DNA from: Xanthostigma xanthostigma
Lineage: Eukaryota > Arthropoda > Insecta > Raphidioptera > Raphidiidae
Direction of reading: 5' to 3'
Assembly: GCA_963575645.1 (NCBI GenBank)
Contig: OY754469.1
Location: 44,784,753-44,848,752 of the forward strand
Length of the DNA: 64,000 bases
In this document: one piece after another, positions 21,048 to 31,880 of the stretch
Layout of the letters: each line of letters opens with the position of its first letter
How positions within the stretch are numbered: the first letter of the stretch is position 1
Made by a program: the position numbers and the translations under genes
Notes under the pieces: generated by a model
Told to the model about the DNA's origin: nothing
The model's input: the letters and a program-made list of their open reading frames with translations, nothing else
The model's database searches: none

Positions 21048-21470
21048 TAATAATAATAAAAATAATAATGCGTTTAACGTCCGTTTCTCGACTTTATGTC
21101 ATAAGAAACGCCATTCGCACCATTACTATTTTTTTTCTACCACACTTCCCGTTATTTTCTAAAATTTTTAAACTTCAACTTATTTCATAGCATTGGGCGA
21201 ATGAAAGAATTTTTAGGAAATTAGGACAAGATAGGCAAATTTTGAGCACAGGAGTTTGACAGGTAATCGGCCATGGCCTTGAATAAGGAACCATCTCGAT
21301 ATTTATCTGGAATTGTTGAGGGAAACCATGGAAAACCTCAACAAGATGGCCTGTACAGGAATTACCGTTTCTCGGCAAGAGGCAGTGGGAAAAACTCCCA
21401 GCCACATCTACCCCCGCCGGGATTCGAACCCGGTACCTCCCGAATGCGAGTCTAGTGTTCTCACCGCTAG
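21048..21470 (-). repeat. tRNA-headed SINE, copy S1
   Basis: Minus strand: a tRNA-like head with agcggtgagaacact and the B box gggttcgaatccc, a body with gccatcttgttgaggt-like sequence and caaggccatggccgattac, and an (att)n-type tail at 21048-21065. The head is truncated just before its A box. Other copies are 50825-51252, 51880-52974 and, diverged, 45284-45535. Confidence 0.8.
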
Positions 21471-21524
21471 ATTGGAGAAGATTGAAATTAATGTCAAGCC
21501 GATAACTTCCCTTCTTGATATTAA

Positions 21525-22119
21525 TCATATATATTAATATGCTAAGGTTAAAGATGTTTGCCTCCCTTTTTAGAAAAAACCTCACAATTTCTCCACATAA
21601 ATTATATATCATTTTACAGATAATTCCTTGCTCTACTGACATGGACAACTAAAAAATGTATTATTGCTTTTGTTTTTGTAAATTAATTAAAATACAGCAA
21701 CGCTGAACAACGTCTGCCATCTGACGGTTTTAATTTTGAAACAACGTCAACACTTCGATCTGTCATCTGACCTTCATATTGTAATACAACAGACACAATA
21801 CTTCATACTGCCATCTAACGGCTTTAATTTTAAAACAGCGAGCAACGCTAAACAACGTCACAGCAATGCTGCATGATGCCATCTGACGACTTAGTTCAAC
21901 GCTTTTGCTACTTGCGCCTCTATATGACAATTTTAGTAAAATATTTCTTCGATCTGTCATCTGAGCTTCATATTGTAATACAACAAAAAGAAGAACGTTA
22001 TAAGCAGTGTGCAAAATTAGAAACGAATTGAATACCTGCAATCATATTTAAAAAATAATTTTGTAAAGTGATAATTATTATACTTATTTAGTGCGAATAA
22101 TTCGCACAGGTCACCCTAG
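21525..22119 (+). mobile_element. Non-autonomous Helitron, copy H3
   Basis: Full length, 595 bp: A|TCATATATATTAATATGC at the 5' end, hairpin gtgcgaataattcgcac, aggtcacc, CTAG|T at the 3' end. The antisense 92-codon frame (21763-22041) is intact. Direct internal repeats are visible: ccatctgacgg occurs several times and gatctgtcatctga twice. Confidence 0.92.
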
Positions 22120-23504
22120 TTATAGTTAGAATTTTTTAGCATACGTACATATAATGGATTCCAGAAACACTGTTGTTTGCAAAAATAGATATAGGTTTCT
22201 GTATTATGCTTGAGATTACAATCAAAAACTTTAGAAACTTCCGCAGACATTCCTTATCTTCTGGGATAACATAAAAATCCACTTTTTATTCAACGCATGT
22301 TTTACTGCATTAATCTAAAGTCACTTGTTAATAATGAATGCATTCTCCGTGACTTGGAAGAGATAGCAAAACATCTGTAAAATGCATAAACATTGACGTT
22401 ATTCTCCTGTTCTGTTTGCCTCCTCTGATTTTATCTTTATTTTATTGCCGGGCATTTATCGAATAATGCTCCTAAATATAAAAATTAATACACGTTTATG
22501 GCCTACGTGCTTTCCTGATAAAATCACTGCGTTTCATTTATTTAAATATTAAATATAAATTTTATTTCACAACGTGCCATATTCTGTCGATTTTTGATAA
22601 ATTATCGATGCACTCAGAATATTAATAGTGTTTTATTTTTGTTAATGGAACATGTATAAAATAAAATGAAACTGTTACAATTCTGTAAAAAAAATCGGGT
22701 CGCAGTGCCAAACCCTGCCGACAATATAGTGTATTTGCTTTTATAGGCAGTGTAGCTCTATTGTATGAACTTAACTTTGTTTTTGGACAAAATAAAAAAA
22801 ATTACCCTTAATACACCCCTTAAAACAACATTTTTTTACTTAATTTCAATACTACATATTTAATTCAACATCTGTACCAAATTATATACACCCTTCAGTA
22901 TGTAAATCCATGTCAGCAAACTTGTGTTTTCATAAAATTTTTAAGTCCGATTCTCTCGGGCCGATTTTATTAAAATTTGGTTTCAATCCGCTCATATTTT
23001 GACCTGTTCACAGACTAACCGACTAACAGACGCACAGACTTTTCCAAAAATGTTTTTGGATTCGGGGGACCTCAAAACGAAAAGATATTGTAAAATTTTT
23101 GAAAAGTGATTTTTGACCCAAACTTGTGGGTTGGAATGGTAAAAGAGTTAAAAACTGTGTATCTTGCCAAAATTGTCACATTGTCACCATGGAAGAGTTA
23201 TTCTAATTTTCGAACTAGTGGAAACTGAGTTCATCATTTTGCTGGCCTACTACTAATATTTATTGATACCTATTAGTATGAGTTGATATGGAATATTTAA
23301 CGCAATTTAGATACGGTAGAGCCGAAGGCCTCACTACCGTTTTCGCTGCCTAGCGGAGCATAAGCTCGCGAAGTACGACTATAATCAAAAGAAGTCATTA
23401 CTGTGACGATAATATTACCGTTCGTAGAGAGGTTGTAACATAGCTATTATATTATTTATCATTTTATCATGCGAATAATGGTAAATAAACGTATAATTTA
23501 CGTA
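22120..23504. other. No gene; LINE-tail-like tract and 23-bp motif
   Basis: 22699-22721 is the inverted copy of the motif at 1377. The stretch about 22910-23110 (gattctctcgggccgatttt, gtttcaatccgctcatattt, ggggacctcaaaacga) looks like a retroelement tail with the cagactaaccgactaac block. 23310-23360 holds a small hairpin (acggtagagccgaagg against cactaccgt). Confidence 0.45.
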
Positions 23505-23706
23505 TAATACGCGCCACGGATCGCTCGTTGCCTTTGTCACTTGTCGCTTTCCTGTTTTAAAGTACAGTCGAGTACGCTCTTGTCAAGTTGTTATTGCTAT
23601 TTTAGTTTTGTTGAGTTGCGAGTTTGTAGTTTTTCAACAGACTGTACAAGCGCAATCCCGCATTCGCATCTAACTTCCGAGCCTTTTAGATTCGTGGCGC
23701 GTATTA
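23505..23706. mobile_element. TA-flanked element, internally deleted copy
   Basis: Deletion derivative of the element at 32563-32870. It keeps the outer tacgcgccacggatc at the left and the complete right end. It lacks about 107 bp between two GATC tetramers present in the longer copy. TA lies on both sides. Confidence 0.8.
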
Positions 23707-24412
23707 TACAGTGTACTGTATATTATACAGTACCCATCTAGGTTAAGTTTCGTATATCAGTTGCAATGTAAACTGCAAACGTAGTGTTTCACTATAACAC
23801 TTACTTAAGTGGTCTAGTTAAATACGCATGGGTTTGCATTTCAAATTGATATAAATATATGTATATTTGGAAGGAAGGAAGAAGTCAGGTGGTGGACGCA
23901 CGGGGCTATGACAGCGCGAGCTGGCGTAGGTCTACGTTGGTAATGTAAATAATCAAATTCAATAGTTTAACTAATTTAAAAGAACCTGATTAACCACCAA
24001 CACTACATGGCGTATACATGGCATCAGTATTTTTATTCAATCTGTCCTCTATATAGTCTAAAGTTTTAACTTTAAAATTCATGCGAGTAAAATGACCTCT
24101 GGAAAGGAAGCAATTAAAGTGGAAGATACACGTGAGCATTCATCATAACAGGGATGGGTGTTTATGACAAATGCGCCTTTACGAGACGCCGCCGGCCCTC
24201 ACTGATAAATCTCAGAAATATTCCTCTCCACGGACCCACCAAAGCCCCGCCATTTATGTGTGCAGGAGCCGTGCTCTGGTGGAGCGGCGGTGCTGACCGA
24301 CGCCGCTGAACCTGCACGCGCGTGTGTGTGTGTGTGTGTTCCGTACCAACGCCGACGTTGAGTTCTGAAACTGCAGCCTATTTCCTAAGAATGATATTCT
24401 AAATATAAATTA
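23707..24412. other. GC-rich island and GT microsatellite; no gene proven
   Basis: 24180-24360 is distinctly GC-rich, with gccgccggccctc, gtggagcggcggtgctgacc and a (gt)n run near 24321-24340. No sustained open frame with splice sites was seen. It could be a promoter, an exon of an unrecognised gene or a GC-rich transposon end. Confidence 0.4.
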
Positions 24413-24650
24413 CTAGCGACTCGCTATGCTTCGCCCGAATTTGTAGATTCTACGTTTTTTCGTCGACTTACGTTATAAAATTCGTCTCCACGAAAAGCGT
24501 TTTTATTTTAACGCGATAATGTTTATCCTGAAGATCCATTCTAAATATTGGTGAAAAAATTTTGAAATCGGATGAGTAGTTTCGGAGATTATTTCCTACA
24601 TCCAAACTTACAAACTTTACCTCTTTATATAATAATAATGGGGAAGGGAG
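24413..24650 (-). mobile_element. Helitron-like short element
   Basis: On the minus strand it ends ttcgggcgaagcatagcgag, tcg and CTAG|T. Body shared with 2262-2515. Its other end is a loose aataata tract, so the 5' terminus is not fixed. Confidence 0.6.
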
Positions 24651-24981
24651 GGACATGAGCACGCACATTCATCTTATTTTACCGAGATGAATGTTGTGTC
24701 CAAATTTAATTATGATCGGAGTTACCGTTCAAAAGTTTTTGTCGTTAAAAAGCAGTATTTATACTTTTTTTAAGTAATAAATTTCTTTTAATATAATAAA
24801 TATTTAATTGAAAACACTAGGAAAATTATTTTTATATAGGTGCCTATTAGTTGTAACAGTTTTCAAATGATTTATGAATTAGATTTATTTAATTTTAATT
24901 AGTCGTAATAAAATTTCAAAAAATTGAAATGTAAACCTTAGAAGAAAGCATTGTAGAAAATAAAAAAAAAAAAAATGTATT

Positions 24982-25053
24982 CGCCGACGTGGGGCTTGAA
25001 CCTTAGACCCTGGTATTAAGAGTCTCATGCTCTACCGATTGAGCTAGCCGGGC
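24982..25053 (-). tRNA. tRNA-Lys(CTT)-like gene, probably pseudogene
   Basis: The minus strand has a 72-nt cloverleaf-like sequence: 5' gcccggc, D-arm tagctcaatcggtagagc with the A box, anticodon arm gagactcttaatacc with CTT anticodon, B box ggttcaagccc, and a T run just downstream that could stop Pol III. The 5' half is close to a canonical tRNA-Lys. The T-stem, however, has three mismatches (taagg against cccac) and the acceptor 3' strand pairs poorly. I read it as a tRNA-Lys pseudogene or the head of a SINE. Confidence 0.65.
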
Positions 25054-25099
25054 TTGTGAACGTAAGGCGCTAATATTGCAATACTTAGTTAGGGCATTT

Positions 25100-25316
25100 C
25101 ACCTGATAATATTTGTCGGACGGACTAACTTTGAGATACATCTTGAAACATTTTTCATTGATGTTCGTCTCCAATTGGTCGTAGCCTATAGCCTTCCTCG
25201 ATAAATGGGCAATCCAACAAAAAAAATGTTTTTCAATTCGAACCAGTAGTTTCTGAGATTAGCGCGTTCAACCAAACAAACAAACAAACTCTTCAGCTTT
25301 ATATATTAGTATAGAT
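25100..25316 (-). mobile_element. Helitron-like element, 5' part
   Basis: Shares tattggtcgtagcctatagc-type sequence, gccttcctcgataaatgg and ctcttcagctttatatatta with 26820-26970 and a short piece at 27229-27260. This is the distal half of the short Helitron-like family; no CTAG end is present. Confidence 0.5.
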
Positions 25317-26819
25317 ACACTAATAAGTGAAATAGAAGCAGCAATTTGCTGCAACAATGCGAAAGTTTTAAAAACGGTTTTAAGTTCGTTCGAGTTATGC
25401 CCACGTACACATCGAGCAGTTATTATGATAATAGCGGGGTCGATCATTGGGGCAGATACATCGCATTAAATGATTATGTCTGCATGGGGATGAAATAAAA
25501 TCGGACGAACTGCTTCCTCACACCACTCCTGTGGGGGTGGGATGTGCAACAGTTTATGTTCTTAAATGCAGGGATGGAGAAATTGGCTAAACGATGTTTC
25601 AATCCACACTGATTCATTTGAAAGCAATACGAATTGTGTTTATGAAAAAATCACTAAAAGAAAAAAATGTGATTTTATTATAAAAATAATTTCATTTTAA
25701 ATTCGAAATATATACCACATTTTCATTCATATGCAACGCTCTGTTTTGGTTTAGAGTTAAAGCCGCTGCACACGAGGCTAGAAACACTGCTTGGACTTCT
25801 GATGGCCGGTAGGCTGGGTACGAAGCTGGAAATGACGTCACTGCGGACTCGCCTGCTAGCTCACAAGTTAGGTTTTAAAATTAGAACAGGGGCTATTTTT
25901 CTTGCTAGGTCCGCTGCTAGGTATGAGCAAGAACCAATTAGGAAGCAGTGTCTTGTCACGTGGGCGACTGGAATAAACGCCCACAAACACTATGCCGTAG
26001 TGTGTGTTCTGTTCAGAGACAATAAACATGCACTTTTTTGTCGTAGCTATAATACAAGCCGAGAAAATTAGAAAACAAATTTTGCACCTTTCATGTCCCC
26101 GTAACGCAAAAATTGTAGACTTTCGTGCATTTGGGACACATGAGAGGGGCAAAAATTCTACCGCCTGGAGTCTGGACTATTTCGTTTAAATCCAATTTGA
26201 AACAGTGTACGATTCAAAAGGATAATTGGGGAATTTACCCAATCCTAGATCGCTAAATGTTCGTGTATGTTCCACCTTCACCACGTAATGTGACTCCAAC
26301 GTGCAACTCTCCCATTCCCTGGTCGCTACCCTAACACACAACTCCAAACCTACTTTTCTCACGGCGAATATTATAATGTCTGCATATATTTAAAGTAATG
26401 TTTGTGGATTTTAGACTTTTATAGGGTAGTCCAGGCGGCCGTTAGTTGCCTTAATATAAAAATGTATAAAATATTACTAAACATTATTTCCAGTATTATG
26501 TTTTAATAAGAATTTTATATTAAAATTTTTAATGTTCTATTTAAATTACATTTTAAAAAGAATTTTCAATTTTGTACAAAAATAGAATTATTTTCTTTTA
26601 AAAGGAAACTCGATATTTACCTTATATTTCTGTATACTGAACGTCCGCGATAATCGGGCCAATGGAACAAAAATATCGTATTTTATGCCGGCACTTCACA
26701 TGGCTATTTGTATTTGTGTATTTGGAATATTTGGCAAATAATTACCATGTGTAGACAGTCAAAGGAGTCAAATAGGCAAATACGCAAATAAACCGTCCAC
26801 ACAATGGCCATATTCATGC
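25317..26819. other. No gene; several open frames of unknown origin
   Basis: The tract ccgctgcacacgaggct near 25772 is shared with 58128-58145, so part of this is a repeat. The 89- and 94-codon frames on opposite strands at 25802-26152 overlap and show no motif. A possible MITE end, but no matching partner was found nearby. Confidence 0.4.
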
Positions 26820-26970
26820 TCTGCTTCTATTGGTCGTAGCGTGATATCTATATAGCGTATAGCCTTCCTCGATAAATGGACTATCCAACAATTTTTTTTT
26901 TACCACTAGTTCCTAAGAGTAGCGCGTTCAACCAAACACACTCCTCAGCTTTATATATTAGTATAGATAG
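26820..26970 (-). mobile_element. Helitron-like fragment
   Basis: A second copy of the tract at 25100-25316, sharing gccttcctcgataaatgg and cagctttatatattagtata. Internally shortened. Confidence 0.5.
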
Positions 26971-27305
26971 AAGATAGGTACAAAAAAATATAAACAGAAA
27001 AAGTGATGAAAACTGAAAATTCGCTCTAGGAATCTTTAAAACTGTTCAATCACAGACTAATTTAAGGTTTTGTTTATTTTAATTAATTGAGCTAACGTCT
27101 GTATAATTCAAAAAAAAAAAAACAACTTTCACATTATGTGGATTTTGTAATCCGTTAGTACTATATAATATTATGCAGACACCGGATAAACCATACCATA
27201 TTATATGTAAAATATATTATATTATAAACAAACGCTTCAGCTTTATATATTAGAATAGATCCTAAGCATAAGAAAACATTTTGTATTCTGTGATAGAATA
27301 TAATA
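26971..27305. other. No gene seen
   Basis: AT-rich, containing a 30-bp piece (27229-27260) of the Helitron-like family end. Confidence 0.4.
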
Positions 27306-27676
27306 GCCAGAGTGCCCGTCGGCAAAAATTTTATTGATACATACTGTCCCCAAACTTTGTATATGGCTTCATTAGGCCTAGTCTGACACCTATTTCCTCT
27401 ATGACTTTTCTTGATTTTGGGACGTTCTTTGTCAGAGAACATTATTTTAGCGTTTTGGTTGAAGTTTTTAAGCTATCCAATTAAAAAACAAACAATATCT
27501 ATAAATTTTTACATGTCGTCAAAACGACATCTTTCGGAAAGTTTATAGAGGCAAAACGCCCCAAAATCAAGAAAAGTCATAGAGGAAATAGGTGTCAGAC
27601 TAGGCTTAATGAAGCCATATACAAAGTTTGGGGAGAGTATGTATCAATAAAATTTTTGCCGACGGGCACTCTGACT
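27306..27676. mobile_element. Foldback MITE with ~118-bp arms
   Basis: The left arm (27306-27425) begins gccagagtgcccgtcggc. The right arm (27558-27676) ends gccgacgggcactctgact. The arms are nearly identical and include aggtgtcagactaggc on the complementary strand. A 132-bp unique loop separates them. No certain target duplication; the flanks ataat and ataac differ at one base. Confidence 0.8.
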
Positions 27677-28030
27677 ATAACTACATAGAAAAATAAAAAT
27701 TAAAAATTAAAAGAATTATTTTCGTCTATTCGAAACTTTTGAATTACAATATCTACGTACATAATTTTGTACTTTTTGGTCACTGTGTATTTTTTAATTG
27801 GTTTAATTTTCTTTGTCACAATAGTCCATAGTGTAGGTACATTAAAATTGCAACATCAAACCTGTCAATTAGTGGGCTATAGTCATAATTATTTTATAAA
27901 TCCAGAATGTTGACCCTCAAAAACAGTTTTAATTTATGATATAGGGTTGAAATTGATCACGACGTCCCCGTATTATTATGTCATTTATGTTACAGTTGTT
28001 TGCAGCTGTAAATAGGGTTATTATTTTATA
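27677..28030. other. No gene seen
   Basis: AT-rich spacer. Confidence 0.4.
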
Positions 28031-28583
28031 CTAGTGTGACCTATGCGAATTATACGCACTAAATAAGTATAATAATTATCACTTCACACAATTTTTTTTT
28101 AAATATGATTGCAGGTATTCAATTCGTTTCTAATTTTGCACACTGCTTATAACGTTCTTCTTTTTGTTGTATTACAATATGAAGCTCAGATGACAGATCG
28201 AAGAAATATTTTACTAAAATTGTCATATAGAGGCGCAAGTAGCAAAAGCGTTGAGCTAAGCCGTCAGATGACATCATGCAGCATTGCTGTGACGTTGTTC
28301 AGCGTTGCTCGCTGTTTCAAAATTAAAGCCGTCAGATGGCAGTATGCAGTATTGTGTCTGTTGTATTACAATATGAAGGTCAGATGACAGATCGAAGTGT
28401 TGACGTTGTTTCAAAATTAAAGCCGTCAGATGGCAGACGTTGTTCAGCGTTGCTGTATTTCGATGTCAGTAGAGCAAGCAATTATCTGTAGAATGATATA
28501 TAATAATTTATGTGGAGAGATTGTGAGGTTTTTTCTAAAAAGGGAGGCAAACATCTTTAATCTTAGCGTATTAATATATATGA
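28031..28583 (-). mobile_element. Non-autonomous Helitron, copy H4
   Basis: Minus orientation: 5' A|TCATATATA at 28583, 3' CTAG|T at 28031. The hairpin is mutated (gtgcgtataattcgcat). It lacks about 40 bp near the 5' side relative to H3. The 92-codon antisense frame is intact at 28109-28387. Confidence 0.9.
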
Positions 28584-28794
28584 TTACACTGGGGTACAAA
28601 AACACTGATTTTCTATAACATGTTTGCAAAAGACTATAAATAAAATAAAAAATACATAAAACGTGTTAGAAATTAAATTGGTGCCAACCTGAAAACTTTG
28701 TTATTTTACGCTTTTAGTGACCCTTTTTTCAAGGATCTTCAATTTTTGAAGTAAAACTTCTTAAGGCACGCTTGATTTGGGGAGTAAGCTGGTA
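28584..28794. other. No gene seen
   Basis: Spacer between H4 and the tandem repeats. Confidence 0.4.
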
Positions 28795-28985
28795 AATGTC
28801 TGACGAAATCGTATACGGAAATGCATCATCGCGATGCCTGACGAAATCGTTTACGGAAGTGCATCATCGGAGTTGAGAGGGAGATATAAGTTAGTGAGTG
28901 CGACAAAGACGGAGCATTAAGTTGAGAGGGAGATATAAGTTAGCGAGTGCGACAAAGACGGAGCATTAAGTTGAGAGGGAGTGCA
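28795..28985 (+). repeat. Two adjacent tandem repeats
   Basis: 28800-28872 holds two copies of a ~36-bp unit with tgacgaaatcgt and gcatcatcg. 28873-28985 holds 2.3 copies of a 49-bp unit, gttgagagggagatataagt followed by gcgacaaagacggagcatta. The second unit pair is nearly identical, so it expanded recently. Confidence 0.85.
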
Positions 28986-29636
28986 GCTACTAAATAACTG
29001 TTATTGTTATTTTACTGTTCCGTACTGTGTTCAGGCGATGTTTCCGCAGGGCAACAAACTCTGTATTGACTGTAGCAGGCCGTCGCATATTTCTCTTTCG
29101 GTTTTATTTAATTCTATTTTATAAAAATATTGTAAGGCTGACTTATATTTTTACGCGTTCTCAACGTGTTCCTGACAATCTATCTTTTTACGACGGACCT
29201 AAAAATCGTTACGGCAAGCGACACACAAAAAGAAACGCTTCGTTGTCGAGTTGCTCGACACTTCGCTTTGCAAGGCTCTGTTCTCTTTTTATTTCATTTC
29301 GCGTGTCTTCGATGTGCACTTTACGGGTGACCCATTTTTCAATACTTGATAATATTACAACCAGAATTATTAGTACTCGACTGCACAAAATTATTAAATT
29401 CCTTCTGCGACATTAAAAGATCAGTCACGTATTTTTCATTATATTGTTATATAATGTGAGATTCTTTTGTTATTACAAAATTGAACTTGTTTCAAAGAGT
29501 CTACGATGAGCAGCTATGGTAACATACGTGAAAAAAAAGAAAAACAGTAAATTAATATAACATAATAATAAATAGATAACTTTTCTTAACAAAGAATTAA
29601 GAAATTAAGCCATAGACAAAAAAAATAGTGGTAGGT
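28986..29636. other. No gene proven
   Basis: The 129-codon open frame at 29027-29416 is the second longest in the window, but it is Phe/Arg/Ser-rich, has no domain I recognise, and its ATG has no support. It may be part of the same eroded element as the tandem repeats before it. Confidence 0.35.
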
Positions 29637-29759
29637 TTACAATCATTTGCATAGAGCTGAAAATTGGTAGGCAAGGGAGGGGGAATGGCGCTCACTGGGT
29701 AATGGCGCTCACCTCTGTAACTCTGTCAAAAAGAAACGTAGCGACACGTCACGTCGCGT

Positions 29760-30103
29760 GAAGCGCGAGGGGAGGGGGCCTCTAATAGACAGCGTTGCAA
29801 ACGGACAGTCAGCTCGCGTCATGTGACCGTGAAGAGCGTTTCTTCGTTTGCGGCCGCACTGATCTAATTTTTAATTAGGTGTTTTTTGTCGGTAAGTCCA
29901 AAACTTTAATGCTTATTTAATTACTAATTTTACTTTTCTGCCAATAAACTATTCTATTTTGTGATATTGCAGTCAATTTTCAACAATCGTGTATGATTTT
30001 TTTAAAATTTCAAATTAATTACAAAACGACCGGTTGGGGTTATACCGCTCATCTGAGCGCCATTACCCCTTTGTGACTTATTTTTTTATTGTTTTAGATA
30101 GAT
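29760..30103 (+). promoter_or_regulatory. pogo-like element 5' region with probable intron
   Basis: A GC-richer leader (29755-29860) precedes tcg|gtaagt, a near-consensus splice donor at 29892. A polypyrimidine tract and ttttag acceptor end at 30097, seven bases before the ATG at 30104. This is the layout of a transposase gene with an untranslated first exon. The promoter itself is inferred, with no clear TATA box. Confidence 0.5.
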
Positions 30104-30354
30104 ATGCCAAGAAATCGTCAAAGGACCACCGCTAAAGCGGCTTGGACCGAAGAAGCCCGTTTTCCACCCAACAGCAAGAAACTGAAATTGCTGAACTAGT
30201 TAAGTTGCTGGGCTCGCTATATTATGGACTCAATGTTGCAGATTTGCGTAAACTTGTTTATAAATTTGCTGAGCGCAACAATATCAAAAACAATTTTGAT
30301 CAAAGCAGCAAAACAGCCAGATTGGATTGGGTACACTTCTTTATGAGACCCTGA
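30104..30354 (+). pseudogene. pogo-type transposase DNA-binding fragment
   Basis: The ATG at 30104 gives MPRNRQRTTAKAAWTEEA, the typical start of pogo/Tigger transposases and the beginning of an HTH_psq domain. The rest of that helix-turn-helix is deleted. In the neighbouring frame the sequence continues FSTQQQETEIAELVKLLGSL, GLNVADLRKLVYKFAERNN and SSKTARLDWVHFFMRP, then a stop: the CENP-B-type HTH (LR.L...FAE.N.I...F....A..DW...F). The junction is frameshifted, and the DDE catalytic domain is absent. Intact family members have about 450-600 residues. It cannot catalyse transposition but could still encode a DNA-binding peptide if translated from elsewhere. Confidence 0.85.
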
Positions 30355-31111
30355 GCGGCATTACCCAAAGTCAGGGGCAATGCCGCTCAAACATGTTTTT
30401 TAATAATGTTTTCCTACTACTAGTAGGTGAAAGATATATGCTTTTGTTGTTAAATTGTTGATTACTCGATAATTAAAGACTTTGTTACTCTTGTTAATTT
30501 TGAATCATAATAAATAATTTAAAAAATACACCATGTTTTCCTTAAGTGAACGCCATTCCCCCGTCCTACCCTACAGGTCTTAGGTACACTATCGCAAATG
30601 AAATATCAAAAGTCCCCACCGATTCTACATCCGCTAAAAAATTTATTCAAGGTCAAAGGTTAAAAGTATCGGTTTTTTGCATTTTTCTCGTAAACGGTAA
30701 ATGTTATCTAAAAATATGTCAGACAAAAGTTGTAGATCATGCAATTGTCTACAAAAGTTGTTATTACACTTTCTTCCCTACGAATCACCATTCTTTTGAA
30801 ATTGTGATTTTATACATCGAAAATACTAATATGCATATTGATATTAATTAACGTTATTTTTGATAAATACGTTCAGTACGTACATAGACATTTTGATCCC
30901 ATATCTCAGGAATTGTGGCTCGTAGGAAAAAAAATATAAGAACAGTTTTTGTAGACAATTGCGTAATCTACAACTTTTGTCTGAACTATTTTTAATTAAC
31001 ATTTAGCGTTTACGAGAAAAATGCAAAACACGGATACTTTTGACCTTTGACCTTGAATAAATTTTGAAACAGATGTAAGGTCGGTGGGGACTTTTGATAT
31101 TTTATTTCTAA

Positions 31112-31831
31112 AGGCCCCCATACACCTCGTTCTTTTTTGGCAGTTTTAACCGCCGGGTAAAACTGTACGGTTAAACACGAACAACGGCCATCCCCATACA
31201 CCTCGTTCTTTTATGGCAGTTTTAACCGCACGGGTAAAACTGTACGGTTAATTTAAACACGAACAACGGCCATATCCACACAGAGGCGTAGTTTCGTTCA
31301 GTTTTTCTGAAGTCGTGGCATCATTAATACGTTCTGCTTTGATGGAAAATACAATAATATTGATATTATTTTATGTTTAATAAACATTAATAAACAATAT
31401 AATGCAAAAATAATTAATAAAATTGATTGATATTTGTCTAAATTAGAGTGTTTTATTTGACACCATTATTTTTTCCTCTAAATTAATCAATATGTTTATA
31501 GCAATTTTCATTTATTTTTGTCAAAATTGCTTAGCACTAAAACGGTTAAAATATAAATCAATACTCAAACTAATTACAATCATTTAATTAATATGACTTA
31601 TTTGCTGTACGTCGCACCACTGAATAAACACGTCGATTCTTATCGGAAAGCGCCACACATTACGATTTAAAACGACAACCAGCAAACACGTCGTGTTTAA
31701 AATCAAGCTTCGGCAGATAAAAAAACTGCCGTGTTTCATCGACAGTTTTTGCCCATACACTTCGGTTTTGACCGACGTGTTTTATCGTGACGATGAAAAC
31801 TGCCAAAAAAGAACGAGGTGTATGGGGGCCT
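31112..31831. mobile_element. PIF/Harbinger-type MITE, TAA duplication
   Basis: The ends begin aggccccc and end gggggcct, with about 37 bp of inverted repeat (atacacctcgttctttttt-type, tggcagtttt). TAA flanks both sides (31109-31111, 31832-31834). The opposite arm of the host palindrome has no insertion here. A ~79-bp subterminal block from ccccatacacctcgttctt to aacaacggccat is duplicated in tandem at the left end. No transposase sequence. Confidence 0.88.
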
Positions 31832-31880
31832 TAATAGTGTGACCTGTACCAATTTTCAGCTCTATGCGAATTATAGTAAG

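Larger units (their letters stand above)
29670..30571 (+). mobile_element. pogo/Tigger-type element, internally deleted
   Basis: 902 bp between TA dinucleotides (29668-29669 and 30572-30573). The opposite palindrome arm has one TA at the same point. The ends share gggggaatggcg-ttcact as inverted repeats. It holds a transposase gene remnant with a 5' exon, an intron and a CENP-B-type DNA-binding region. The motif gagcgccattaccc recurs in both orientations at about 29683, 29700, 30051, 30352, 30390 and 30549. Confidence 0.82.
29637..31880. mobile_element. Foldback MITE carrying two nested insertions
   Basis: After removing the insertions at 29670-30571 and 31112-31831, the remaining arms match: gcatagagctgaaaattgg + tacaggtc... 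at left, and its mirror gacctgtaccaattttcagc at right, followed by atatcaaaagtccccaccg, aaggtcaaaggt and gttgtagatcatgcaattgt. Arms are about 230 bp with a ~110-bp loop. Outer limits are approximate. Each arm serves as the empty-site reference for the insertion in the other. Confidence 0.88.

Noticed and set aside
21175-21648. 157-codon frame, the longest in the window
   Set aside because: It runs from SINE S1 straight into Helitron H3 across two unrelated repeats, so it is a chance composite.
25802-26071. 89-codon frame as a gene
   Set aside because: A second frame of similar length overlaps it on the other strand, and the start of the region is a dispersed repeat.
29027-29416. 129-codon frame as a gene
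   Set aside because: No motif, no splice context, biased composition, next to a tandem repeat array.
31835-31850. Relation between the palindrome's tagtgtgacctgt and the Helitron H end ctagtgtgacctgt
   Set aside because: The match is 13 bp only, the following sequence differs, and the opposite palindrome arm does not share it fully. Treated as coincidence.
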